Part shown: piece after piece, positions 1 through 9,192 of the stretch
How positions within the stretch are numbered: position 1 is the first letter of the stretch
Layout of the letters: each line of letters starts with the position of its first letter
NCBI GenBank assembly: GCA_009777815.1
Contig: WRLB01000016.1
Span: 1-32,362, forward strand
Direction: 5' to 3'
Origin: Bacteroidota bacterium
Lineage (GTDB): Bacteria; Bacteroidota; Ignavibacteria; Kapaibacteriales; UBA2268
Length of the DNA stretch: 32,362 bases
Notes under the pieces: model-generated
The model's database searches: none
What the model was told of the DNA's origin: nothing
Seen by the model: the letters and a program-made list of their open reading frames with translations, nothing else
Translations under genes and position numbers: made by a program

Positions 1-9
1 CATATAAAA

Positions 10-36
10 AAACCTACTGCCAAAGGCAGTAGGTTT
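10..36 (-). terminator. Rho-independent-type terminator downstream of secF
   Basis: Perfect 12-bp stem AAACCTACTGCC-AAA-GGCAGTAGGTTT, followed on the minus strand by a T run (TTTTTTTATATG), just after the secF stop. Confidence 0.85.
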
Positions 37-55
37 ATAATTGTAAAATAATATT

Positions 56-994
56 TTACGCTTTTTTTAATGAGGGTTTTTTCGCCTTTCTATCTTGGAA
101 CCAAATCACAAAGGAACTCGAAATGTATATAGAAGAATATACTCCGAACACCGTTCCAAGCGTCATAATTAAAGCAAATGGAAGTAACACAGGACCACCA
201 AATATAATCAACGTTATTAACACTAATAGCACCGTTGTTACAGTTATAACTGTTCTGCTTAGTGTTTCGTTTATTGATATATTAGCAATGTTAATGAATT
301 CCTTGCCTTTCATTAGACCTACATTTTCTCTAATACGGTCGAATATAATCACCGTATTGTTGATAGAATAACCAATAACTGTGAGCATCGCCGCCAGAAA
401 TGTTTGATTTATTTCTAATGTTACAAGTCCCGATTTGTGCAAAACAAGTGCGACAGTAAATGTCACCACAATATCGTGCAAAAGTGCAAAAACTGCACCA
501 AGACCATAAACAAACTCAAACCTAAATGCAATATAAATTAGCATCAATACAAATGCTATAATCATTGCTAATATTGCTTGATTTCTTAACTCTGCTCCAA
601 TTTTAGCACCAATCTCATCTACTTTTAATAAAGTCATCTCGGATTCAGGAGTGGCGTTATTGATAGCATCTGCAATAACTTTGGTTGCGTTTACTATATC
701 GGCTGTTGATTCAGAAGATTTTTTTACTCTGATAATATATTGGTTTTCGGCTCCGAAAGATTTAATTTCAGAACCTTGGATGCCAATTTCACTTACAGCA
801 GAACGGATTCGTTCTGTATTAATTGGCTGTTCAAACTTTACTGCTAACTCTATGCCGCCTTCGAAATCTATACCATAGTCCAAGCCCAAAAAAGCGGTCA
901 ACAGGATACCACCTGAAATAATTATTACAGATAAAGTTAAAAATATTTTTCTTTTTGATACAAAATCAAAATTGGTTTTATGGAATATTTGCAT
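56..994 (-). CDS. secF: Protein translocase subunit SecF
   Basis: 312 aa; LDYGIDFEGG motif, six-TM SecF pattern, IGYSINNTVIIFDRIREN motif; overlaps the secD stop (TAATG). Confidence 0.96.
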   Translation of the reverse strand: MQIFHKTNFDFVSKRKIFLTLSVIIISGGILLTAFLGLDYGIDFEGGIELAVKFEQPINTERIRSAVSEIGIQGSEIKSFGAENQYIIRVKKSSESTADIVNATKVIADAINNATPESEMTLLKVDEIGAKIGAELRNQAILAMIIAFVLMLIYIAFRFEFVYGLGAVFALLHDIVVTFTVALVLHKSGLVTLEINQTFLAAMLTVIGYSINNTVIIFDRIRENVGLMKGKEFINIANISINETLSRTVITVTTVLLVLITLIIFGGPVLLPFALIMTLGTVFGVYSSIYISSSFVIWFQDRKAKKPSLKKA

Positions 995-3138
995 TATTTT
1001 TTACCTCCGGCTGTTATTGGTTTATATTTTTGTGATTCGCCGAAACTCATCGTTCCGCGGCGTGATATATAGAGTTCTATTATTGATTTTGTAACAATTA
1101 TAGCGGTAAATAATGTTCCTATAATACCGATTATTAGTGTTAATGCGAAGCCCTGTATCGGACCACTACCTAAATAATAAAGAACTACAGCCGCTAAAAA
1201 TGTTGTAATGTTAGAATCTAATATCGCGCTCATTGCTTTAGCGAATCCTTCGTCTATTGCTGCTCTTGTGGTTCTACCTTTTAGTAACTCTTCCCTGATA
1301 CGTTCAAATATCAGGACATTGGCATCGACCGCCATACCCATAGTTAAAATAATACCTGCGATACCAGGCAAAGTAAGTGTGCCACCGAGTGCAGCAAGAA
1401 CAGCCAATATTAACATTACATTTATTATAACTGCTGTATCAGCAATTCCGCCTGCTCCTCTATAATACATTAACATAAATAAAATTACTAAAAGTGCTGC
1501 TCCAATAGTTGCTTGAAGACCATTCCTAATAGAATCTTCACCAAGCGAAGGACCAACAACACGTTCTTCTATAATTGAAACAGCAGTTTTCAAAGCACCT
1601 GATTTTAGAACTATTTCAAGTAAGTGTGCTTCTTCGGTATTTGCCATACCTGATATTTGCGAATTACCGCCCGTAATTTTTGCTTGAACGACAGGAGCAG
1701 AATATACTCTATCATCTAATACGATAGCAATTCTTTTTTTCAAATTAGCACCTGTAATTCTTGCCCAACTTTCAGCACCATCAGAGTTCATTTGCATAGA
1801 TACAACGGGTGCATTAGATGTCGGGTCAAATGTTGCACGAGCATCTGTAATTACTTCCCCCGTTAGTTCAGGGTCTTTTTTCAAAACATAAAAATCATAA
1901 ATTTCTACATTTTGTTTTAGTGCATTTCTATCAGGTTTTGCGTCAATACTAATAGATAAATCTATAGGCAAGAAGTTTTTAATATCAACTCTATTTAATA
2001 TAGCATTAAACTTATCTATTGATTCTTTTGGTATTCGGAACATATATTCGCCATCAGGTATTTCGTTCAAATAAGCAAATTGCTGAACTTGGCGATTTTC
2101 ATCAGTTCCATAATAATAGTATGTTAGAAACAAAGTAGTAAAAGGATGGTCTTCCCTATAACGCTTGCCTGCTTCTTCATCCGACAATCCTGAATATGGA
2201 TTGTTTGGGTCTTTTTCTGCTGTATCAACATCCGAAGTAGCAGTATCATCATTAGCAACATTAGCATTGCTTGCAGTATCTGTTGATGGTGGTTCTACTT
2301 GTTCGGTGCTGTTTTCAGCGACCATAGTCGTGTCGGTTGCGGTAGTATCTTCTTCAATTACCTCTATACCTTTTTTCTTTTTTTCGAGGTCGCTAAGATA
2401 CTTATCAATTTTAGCGAATGTCTTCACAATAGTTTCATTGTTGCGAACAAGATTGAACTCTAATCTTGCAGTAGTTTGCAACAGTGCCATCATTTCATCT
2501 CTATTTTGGACACCGGGTAACTCAAGCACTATACGTCTTGATCCGCTTTTATTGATATTTGGTTCGCTTACGCCGTATTGGTCAATACGTCTGCGAATTA
2601 CTTCTTGTGCTTGGTCAATTGCTTGTTCAGAGTTCTTTTTTAATTTTTCGATAATAGCAACAGAGTCGTCTTGATAATTTGCTGTTTCGAAATAATTCAA
2701 TAGATTTTTGCCTCTTGGATTAGCAATTTCTTTAAAGTTTTTTAAGAATATGTCAAGCACTGCTTCTTCTGAAATTTTTTGGTCTTCGAGTGTTTTGTTT
2801 ATAACTTCGTTAAATATATCGTCAATGGATTCGGGCTCAGCCGACTCTTGAATCAATTTAACTATATCTACTTCCATAGTGACATACATACCGCCACGCA
2901 AGTCAAGACCTAATTTCAGACGGTTCTTTTTAGCATCTGCTAAATCTTTACCGTATTGTTTGTAAAACTCGTCCATTATAGCAAGAGAATCTTCAGTGTT
3001 TCCTGTTTCACTTGCTAGCTTTTTTGCGGCGTTTTCTAATTCTTCTAAATTACTTGCGGTCATAGTAGGGTATAGAAGAATTATTGCAGCCGCAATAGGC
3101 AGGACGATTATTAGAATTTTTCCAAGGTATTTTTTCAA
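994..3138 (-). CDS. secD: Protein translocase subunit SecD
   Basis: 714 aa; KLGLDLRGGMYVTMEV, RRRIDQYGVSEPNI, GMAVDANVLIFERIREE; Thr/Asp/Glu-rich insertion between the periplasmic parts. Confidence 0.96.
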   Translation of the reverse strand: MKKYLGKILIIVLPIAAAIILLYPTMTASNLEELENAAKKLASETGNTEDSLAIMDEFYKQYGKDLADAKKNRLKLGLDLRGGMYVTMEVDIVKLIQESAEPESIDDIFNEVINKTLEDQKISEEAVLDIFLKNFKEIANPRGKNLLNYFETANYQDDSVAIIEKLKKNSEQAIDQAQEVIRRRIDQYGVSEPNINKSGSRRIVLELPGVQNRDEMMALLQTTARLEFNLVRNNETIVKTFAKIDKYLSDLEKKKKGIEVIEEDTTATDTTMVAENSTEQVEPPSTDTASNANVANDDTATSDVDTAEKDPNNPYSGLSDEEAGKRYREDHPFTTLFLTYYYYGTDENRQVQQFAYLNEIPDGEYMFRIPKESIDKFNAILNRVDIKNFLPIDLSISIDAKPDRNALKQNVEIYDFYVLKKDPELTGEVITDARATFDPTSNAPVVSMQMNSDGAESWARITGANLKKRIAIVLDDRVYSAPVVQAKITGGNSQISGMANTEEAHLLEIVLKSGALKTAVSIIEERVVGPSLGEDSIRNGLQATIGAALLVILFMLMYYRGAGGIADTAVIINVMLILAVLAALGGTLTLPGIAGIILTMGMAVDANVLIFERIREELLKGRTTRAAIDEGFAKAMSAILDSNITTFLAAVVLYYLGSGPIQGFALTLIIGIIGTLFTAIIVTKSIIELYISRRGTMSFGESQKYKPITAGGKK

Positions 3139-3340
3139 AAAATCCTCCAGTTTATATTATTAATCATTATCTTATATTGGTTCATTGCTACAAATTTGTT
3201 ATATATTTTGCTATTTAATTTTATTTAAACTTCAAAAATACACTTTTTTTTATAAAAAAAATTAAATAAATAATTGATGACCAATAAAAAATAAAATTTT
3301 ATGCATTCCTGCTATGCCGAACTTATTTTGCACATATAAA

Positions 3341-4159
3341 CTACATTTGTGAGCAATCAGAGTATTTAACTAATTGATGTTTTGGGAATTCTTTTTTCAA
3401 TCTCCTAAAAGTTTTATTTGCTTTACTTTTTTCACCTTTTATGCAATAGATTTGACCTAATTTGTGTAATATTAAAGGAGCAATATTCCTATTTAATTTA
3501 ACTTTAGATAAACGTTCAAAAACAATAGCTGCCTCGTCCAGATTGTCATTAAAAAAACAGCAATCACCATAATGATAAAGTGCTTTCTGCTGCAATGAAT
3601 CATTAAACTCAAACTGGTTAGAATACATTAAAAAATTAGCACAATCAAATATTTCCATTCTCTCGTATTTAAGAACATCTAAATCAAAGGACTTAATAAG
3701 TTTTTCGAAGTATTCTATATTTTTTGTTGTCCCAAAACCTGCAACTACATTAGTAATAATTTCAGTGGTATCGTCTTCCATTTTAATAATATAGTATGTA
3801 GTATCTATAAATCTGTCTGATTCTAAAGTTATATCTTTTAATTTTGTTTCTGCAGATAAATATGGATTTTTGTTATTGTTCGCATTATTTTTAGAAGTTC
3901 TATTTTGTGCTGTTCGTCTCCGAATAGCGGATTCTGCTAATCGTGTCACATTTGCGTTATATTCTTTTAATGCTAACTCTTCGGCACTATTAGTTTCTTT
4001 TTTTGATTTTTGTGCTGTTCGTGAACTAATTTGCTCGCGTTTGTTTTGTGTAGTTTCTTTATTTTTTTGCTTGTTCGTTGGCATACAAGAACAGAAAAAA
4101 ACAAAACAACTAATGAATATAAGTAAATAACTATTTTTCATATATTTCCAAAACTTCAT
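3341..4159 (-). CDS. Predicted lipoprotein with TPR-like C-terminus
   Basis: N-terminal signal and lipobox-like FFCSC; C-terminal DEAAIVFERLSKV...LHKLGQIYCIKGEKSKANKTFRRLKKEFP resembles TPR helices. Confidence 0.6.
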   Translation of the reverse strand: MKFWKYMKNSYLLIFISCFVFFCSCMPTNKQKNKETTQNKREQISSRTAQKSKKETNSAEELALKEYNANVTRLAESAIRRRTAQNRTSKNNANNNKNPYLSAETKLKDITLESDRFIDTTYYIIKMEDDTTEIITNVVAGFGTTKNIEYFEKLIKSFDLDVLKYERMEIFDCANFLMYSNQFEFNDSLQQKALYHYGDCCFFNDNLDEAAIVFERLSKVKLNRNIAPLILHKLGQIYCIKGEKSKANKTFRRLKKEFPKHQLVKYSDCSQM

Positions 4160-4301
4160 TTATATAAAGTATATACTTAATAATCGGCAGAATCTACATT
4201 TTCTTTAAAACACGTTGTGCATTAAAAAATTATCTTTATTTTGTTCCTACGCTATTTTACTGGCGTGCCGTTCTAAATTAGTTGCTATTTAGAAAAGTTT
4301 T

Positions 4302-5540
4302 TTACTTTTTAAATCTTTTTTTTCTGATAAGGTTTTCGGGTTCTAATGAAGTTGTATCGCCATGCAATAATGAAGCAACGCCATTGTATTTATTGCAATC
4401 ATCACACATACATTCATTAACATAATTTGTCGGTTGAGTGTATGCAGTTATGACACCTTCAAAATTCCGCAAAACAACTTTATCAGGACTTTGCGAAATT
4501 AAATATTGTGGCATAACAGGTATTTTGCCACCGCCACCTGGTGCATCAACAACAAAAGTAGGAACAGCAAATCCCGATGTATGTCCTCGCAAATATTCTA
4601 TAATTTCTATACCTTTTGACACAGGAGTTCTAAAATGTTCTAATCCCATAGATAAATCGCATTGATATATATAATAAGGACGAACGCGTATTTTAAGCAA
4701 CTCGTGAACCAAGTTTTTCATTAAATTAGGACAATCATTTATACCACGCAAAAGAACAGATTGATTGCCAAGATTTATCCCCGCATTAGCAAGTTTTTCG
4801 CAGGCAAGTTTGGATTCAGGAGTAATTTCATCAGAATGATTAAAGTGTGTATTAAGCCAAATTGGATGATATTTTTTCAACATATTACACAAATCTTCTG
4901 TAATTCTTTGCGGACAAACAACAGGAGTGCGTGTTCCAATTCTAATAACTTCTATATGCGAAATATCTGTTAATTTTGCAATTATTGATTCTAATTTTTT
5001 ATCACTTATAAGTAAAGCATCGCCGCCCGATAGCACAACATCTCTAATAGTAGGTGTATTTTTAATATATTCTATTGCATCATCTATTTTTTTGCTTGGC
5101 GATTCTGCATCGTGTTGTCCTGCAAATCGTCTGCGAGTGCAATGCCGACAATACATAGCACATTGGTCAGTAATAAGAAATAAAACTCTATCAGGATACC
5201 TATGAGTAAGCCCGGGAGTAGGCGAATCTTCATCTTCGTGCAAAGGGTCAAGCAAGTCAGCAGACGCATTATGCAATTCTGCGATAGTTGGAATTGCTTG
5301 CTTGCGAATAGGACAATTTATATTTTCTAAATCAATTTTGCTTAAATAGTATGGCGTAATCGCCATTCGCAGTGTTTTTAGTGATTGCTTGATGCCTTCT
5401 TCTTCTTCGGAAGTGATATTTATACATTTTTTTAGTGCATCAAGTGTTTCAATCCTATTTGCTACTTGCCATTTCCAGTCGTTCCATTGCTCGTCTAAAA
5501 CGTCAGGAAACATTATTTTTCTATTATCTTTTGCGTTCAT
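4302..5540 (-). CDS. kamA: Lysine 2,3-aminomutase (radical SAM, PLP)
   Basis: 412 aa; CAMYCRHCTRRRFAG radical SAM motif, DVVLSGGDALL, VVDAPGGGGKIPVMPQY. Confidence 0.93.
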   Translation of the reverse strand: MNAKDNRKIMFPDVLDEQWNDWKWQVANRIETLDALKKCINITSEEEEGIKQSLKTLRMAITPYYLSKIDLENINCPIRKQAIPTIAELHNASADLLDPLHEDEDSPTPGLTHRYPDRVLFLITDQCAMYCRHCTRRRFAGQHDAESPSKKIDDAIEYIKNTPTIRDVVLSGGDALLISDKKLESIIAKLTDISHIEVIRIGTRTPVVCPQRITEDLCNMLKKYHPIWLNTHFNHSDEITPESKLACEKLANAGINLGNQSVLLRGINDCPNLMKNLVHELLKIRVRPYYIYQCDLSMGLEHFRTPVSKGIEIIEYLRGHTSGFAVPTFVVDAPGGGGKIPVMPQYLISQSPDKVVLRNFEGVITAYTQPTNYVNECMCDDCNKYNGVASLLHGDTTSLEPENLIRKKRFKK

Positions 5541-5565
5541 ACATTACATTGTTTTAATCATTATG

Positions 5566-5573
5566 CAAAAATA
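5566..5573 (-). promoter_or_regulatory. TAnnTTTG-type -7 element upstream of kamA
   Basis: TATTTTTG on the minus strand, about 26 bp before the start codon. Confidence 0.5.
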
Positions 5574-5772
5574 AGAAATCTTTTCGAATTTTATATACTC
5601 ATAACTTACTCATATTTACCAATTTGCTAACACCAATATCCGTTATGCTGTTTTTATTTCTGCATCCCCTAATTTAAGTAAGGAGATGCAAAAATAAATT
5701 CAGTATGACAGCGTTAGAAGTAACCTATAACTTATATTCAAAAAAACATTATTTTTAACCTACTTTTACAAA

Positions 5773-6597
5773 ATGAATAACTATAATACTATACTAAAAA
5801 ATAATTATATATTTGGTCCAATAAAAAGTAGACGTTTGGGAGTTTCGCTTGGTATTAATGTTCTGCCGATTGAGAAAAAAATATGCACTTTTAATTGTAT
5901 TTATTGCGAATGCGGTTGGAATAATAATGATGTATGTAATGCTGTTCCGCACGAACTAATATCATATCCAAAACACGAAATCATAATAGCAGAATTAGAG
6001 CAAAATCTTATAAAAATTAATAATACTACTAAAATAGATAGTATTACTTTTTCAGGTAATGGCGAGCCGACACTTCATCCATTATTTCCTGCTATTATAT
6101 ATGATACAATAGAACTTCGTAACAAATATCTTCCAAACACAAATATTTCTGTTTTATCTAATTCTACTAATCTTTCTAATGATGCTGTGGTAAATGCTTT
6201 GAAAAAGATTGATAACGCAATACTAAAACTTGATTCAGCAAATATAAATACTTTTGAAAATATTAATTTGTATAACATTAATAACAAAAAATTAGATGGG
6301 ACAACTAAAATTTCAATAGAAAAAATAATTGATGGTATGAAAAAATTTGATGGCAATTTTATATTTCAAATAATGTTTTTAAGAGGGAAAATAAATGGTC
6401 AAATTATAGATAATACAACAGAAATAGAAATAAATGGACTAATAAATGCAATAAAAAAAACTAATCCTAAACAAATAATGATATATCCAATAGACAGAAT
6501 TACTCCTGCAGATAATTTAACAAAATTAGATGCCCACGAGATGCAAAAAATAGCAAATATAATAAGAAATGCAGGTTTTAATGTATTGTGTGTATAA
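5773..6597 (+). CDS. Radical SAM protein, COG0731-like Fe-S oxidoreductase
   Basis: FGPIKSRRLGVSLGINVLP and CTFNCIYCECGW (CxxxCxxC), SGNGEPTLHP. Confidence 0.85.
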   Translation: MNNYNTILKNNYIFGPIKSRRLGVSLGINVLPIEKKICTFNCIYCECGWNNNDVCNAVPHELISYPKHEIIIAELEQNLIKINNTTKIDSITFSGNGEPTLHPLFPAIIYDTIELRNKYLPNTNISVLSNSTNLSNDAVVNALKKIDNAILKLDSANINTFENINLYNINNKKLDGTTKISIEKIIDGMKKFDGNFIFQIMFLRGKINGQIIDNTTEIEINGLINAIKKTNPKQIMIYPIDRITPADNLTKLDAHEMQKIANIIRNAGFNVLCV

Positions 6598-6613
6598 GTA
6601 AATTAACATCTCC

Positions 6614-7726
6614 CTATTTTTCAAAATAACTACCCAATAGCAAAGATACAGCATTTGTTGGCGTAATTGCACCCGATAAAACATCTTTATTAACAGAAGG
6701 CAATATCTTTTCAATTGCATCATTATTATAAAATCTATGCAATAATTCTTCTTCTACCATTGATTTCACCCAATATAAAACCTGCTCGCGCCGTCTTTTA
6801 TCAAATGCTCCATTTTGTTTAGTTAAATCTGTAAAATAATTTATATCCGTCCAAATATCAGCGATACCTTTATTTTCAAGGGCAGAAAATGTTTTAACAA
6901 TAGTATTCCAACCTTCAGTGCTTCTGCTTAACATTCCTACTGCTTGACTATATGCTGATTTAGTAAGATTTGCGTATTGAATATTATCGCCGTCTGCTTT
7001 ATTAATTGCAATCATATCAGATATTTCTACAACACCTTTTTTAATGCCTTGCAACTCATCACCTGAACCAGGAATTAGCACCAATAAAAAGAAATCAACC
7101 ATAGAACGAACAGTTATCTCGCTTTGTCCTACTCCAACTGTTTCAATTAAAATAACATCATATCCTGCTGCTTCACACGCAAGTATTGTTTCGCGTGTCT
7201 TACGAGCAACTCCACCGAGAGTTCCCGCAGAAGGCGAAGGACGAATGTATGCGTTTTTTTCTCTACTTAATAATTCCATTCGCGTTTTATCACCAAGTAT
7301 AGAACCTTTTGTTAGTGTTGAACTCGGGTCTATTGCCAACACTGCAACCTTTAATCCTTGTTTGCATAGATAACATCCTAATGCTTCTATTGCTGTTGAT
7401 TTTCCTGCACCGGGAGGTCCTGATATACCTATTCTTATTGACTTTCCCGTATGTTGTAATATTTTTTTTAATACATCTTGTGCTTCTTCAATATATTGTG
7501 GCGCGTTGCTTTCTATTAGTGTTATTGCTTTTGAAAGTATTGTTAAATCTTTGTTCAAAATACCTTCAACATATTCGTTGGCGGTTAGTTTTTTTCTTTT
7601 TACTATTTGCAAAACAGGTGAGACCTGCATACCAACTTCAGCACCTGCGGGCATAATAGAAGTAGTAAATTCGTGTCCTGCATCTTTTGGCACCCATTCG
7701 GGTCTATTTACATTTTGTTTTAGCAT
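6614..7726 (-). CDS. meaB: MeaB/ArgK-family GTPase (methylmalonyl-CoA mutase-associated)
   Basis: GISGPPGAGKST P-loop, DPSSTLTKGSILGDKTRM, ETVGVGQSE. The track start (7747) overlaps a TAnnTTTG-like motif, so the start is placed at the internal Met at 7726. Confidence 0.9.
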   Translation of the reverse strand: MLKQNVNRPEWVPKDAGHEFTTSIMPAGAEVGMQVSPVLQIVKRKKLTANEYVEGILNKDLTILSKAITLIESNAPQYIEEAQDVLKKILQHTGKSIRIGISGPPGAGKSTAIEALGCYLCKQGLKVAVLAIDPSSTLTKGSILGDKTRMELLSREKNAYIRPSPSAGTLGGVARKTRETILACEAAGYDVILIETVGVGQSEITVRSMVDFFLLVLIPGSGDELQGIKKGVVEISDMIAINKADGDNIQYANLTKSAYSQAVGMLSRSTEGWNTIVKTFSALENKGIADIWTDINYFTDLTKQNGAFDKRRREQVLYWVKSMVEEELLHRFYNNDAIEKILPSVNKDVLSGAITPTNAVSLLLGSYFEK

Positions 7727-7768
7727 ATTATCATTATTATAACACAAATATACTAAATAAAAATTATT

Positions 7769-7924
7769 CTATTCTAACTCAATTTCAATTTTTTCAATTT
7801 TATTCAACTTTTCTAAAATACTTTTCTTTATTTGTTCTATTTTGCGATATTTTTCGGCAATTTGTTGTTGTAAGTATAAGTCAAATTCACCTGCAGAATT
7901 AATGGGAATAGGAATTTTAATATT
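7769..7924 (-). pseudogene. C-terminal remnant of a type I restriction-modification specificity (HsdS-like) gene
   Basis: Open minus-strand frame: NIKIPIPINSAGEFDLYLQQQIAEKYRKIEQIKKSILEKLNKIEKIEIELE*. It matches the usual HsdS tail pattern (IPIPI...GEFDLxxQxxIAxxYRKIExIK). There is an in-frame stop directly upstream and no start. Confidence 0.7.
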
Positions 7925-8065
7925 TTAAGTTATAATCTGACATTTTATTTAAGATATTTCGCAAGTAATGTCATTACAAAGTGCCCTCGTAAAAATAATT
8001 GAAGAACTTAGTCCATTAGCAATTATAAAAGTATAGTTGTTTTTTAATGCATTTATGAAAAAACG

Positions 8066-8073
8066 TATATTTG
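8066..8073 (+). promoter_or_regulatory. TAnnTTTG-type -7 element upstream of the PAP2 gene
   Basis: TATATTTG, 38 bp before the start. Confidence 0.5.
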
Positions 8074-8110
8074 TGTTTGTTTATAAATTATTTTTTTATA
8101 TTTTAATGTT

Positions 8111-8692
8111 ATGATTGAAGAAATATTACAAATAGATAGAAATTTATTCTATTTCATAAATATAAACCTTTCTAATCCAATAACAGAAATAATAATGCCA
8201 ATTCTAACACACATAATATTTTGGATTCCAATTTTTGGCATTTTTTGTTTATTTCAGATTTGGAATGCTTTTAAGTATAAGCAATACCGTGGGCTGTTTT
8301 GTATATTAGGTGTATTAGTAAGTATAGTAATTTGTGACCAAATTTCCTCTGCATTAATAAAAGAATTAGTATCCAGACCACGACCATGTCACACATTAAC
8401 AGATATTAATTTGTTTGTAAATTGTGGAGCAGGAAAATCTTTTCCATCTTCACATGCAGCAAACTCTATGGTTGCTGTAATTATAATTTTATTACATTAT
8501 AGGAAGCATAAGTATTGGTTGCTGTTGTTATCGTTATTAGTAGGTGTTTCACGAATATTTGTGGGGGTTCATTACCCTTTGGATGTGCTATGTGGCTGGC
8601 TATTAGGGATAGGGATAGGTTTTAGTGTTTATTTTTTTATGGGGTATTTAAACCGTGTTTATAAAAAACGAAAATCCGATAGTAAAAATTGA
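8111..8692 (+). CDS. PAP2-family phosphatase
   Basis: KELVSRPRPC, FPSSHAAN, SRIFVGVHYPLDVLCGW: the three PAP2 signature motifs. Confidence 0.93.
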   Translation: MIEEILQIDRNLFYFININLSNPITEIIMPILTHIIFWIPIFGIFCLFQIWNAFKYKQYRGLFCILGVLVSIVICDQISSALIKELVSRPRPCHTLTDINLFVNCGAGKSFPSSHAANSMVAVIIILLHYRKHKYWLLLLSLLVGVSRIFVGVHYPLDVLCGWLLGIGIGFSVYFFMGYLNRVYKKRKSDSKN

Positions 8693-8765
8693 CTAATAAA
8701 AAAGGAGATGCTGAACTTGTTTAGGTATTATATTCGTTGTTTATTTAGTTTAATAGAAAAAACCT

Positions 8766-8773
8766 TATTTTTG
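8766..8773 (+). promoter_or_regulatory. TAnnTTTG-type -7 element upstream of the cupin gene
   Basis: TATTTTTG, 29 bp before the start. Confidence 0.55.
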
Positions 8774-8801
8774 TAAAAATACAACTAAAAATATTTTAAT
8801 A

Positions 8802-9176
8802 ATGAAAAATGAACACAATTATGTGACCAATCTTGATATTAAATTTGAACATCTACAAAAAATAGATGTTCCCCAATTAGTAAAAGATTGTAAAGATAAA
8901 TGGTTTAATCAAACTTTAACAAAAGTTAATGATAGTGTTGTTCGGCTCGGAATTGTAGAAGGCGATTATCATTGGCATAAACACGAAAATGATGATGAGT
9001 TTTTCTTTGTTATTGAGGGCAAATTATTAATAGAAGTCGAAAATAATGAAACAATAGAACTAAATGCAGGACAAGGAGTTACTATTTCAAAAGGAATAAT
9101 GCATCGTCCACACGCTCCCATAAAAACAATAATGTTAATGGTTGAAACATCTATAATACAACCTACAGGTGATTAA
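8802..9176 (+). CDS. Cupin-domain protein
   Basis: HWHKHENDDEFFFVIEGKLLIEVE...GVTISKGIMHRPHAP metal-binding cupin motifs. Confidence 0.88.
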   Translation: MKNEHNYVTNLDIKFEHLQKIDVPQLVKDCKDKWFNQTLTKVNDSVVRLGIVEGDYHWHKHENDDEFFFVIEGKLLIEVENNETIELNAGQGVTISKGIMHRPHAPIKTIMLMVETSIIQPTGD

Positions 9177-9192
9177 TAAAAAAAATAAAACT

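Noticed and set aside
123-2674. Plus-strand ORFs inside secF/secD (123-371, 651-878, 1208-1465, 2165-2674)
   Set aside because: Opposite strand of confidently assigned genes; no recognisable domains.
7309-7902. Plus-strand ORFs overlapping meaB (7309-7656, 7506-7742, 7687-7902)
   Set aside because: Antisense to meaB and the HsdS remnant; low-complexity Leu/Phe composition.
7972-8036. Short plus-strand frame MSLQSALVKIIEELSPLAIIKV*, possible nucleotidyltransferase (MNT-like) remnant
   Set aside because: Only 22 codons with no diagnostic GSxxRG motif; too weak to support.
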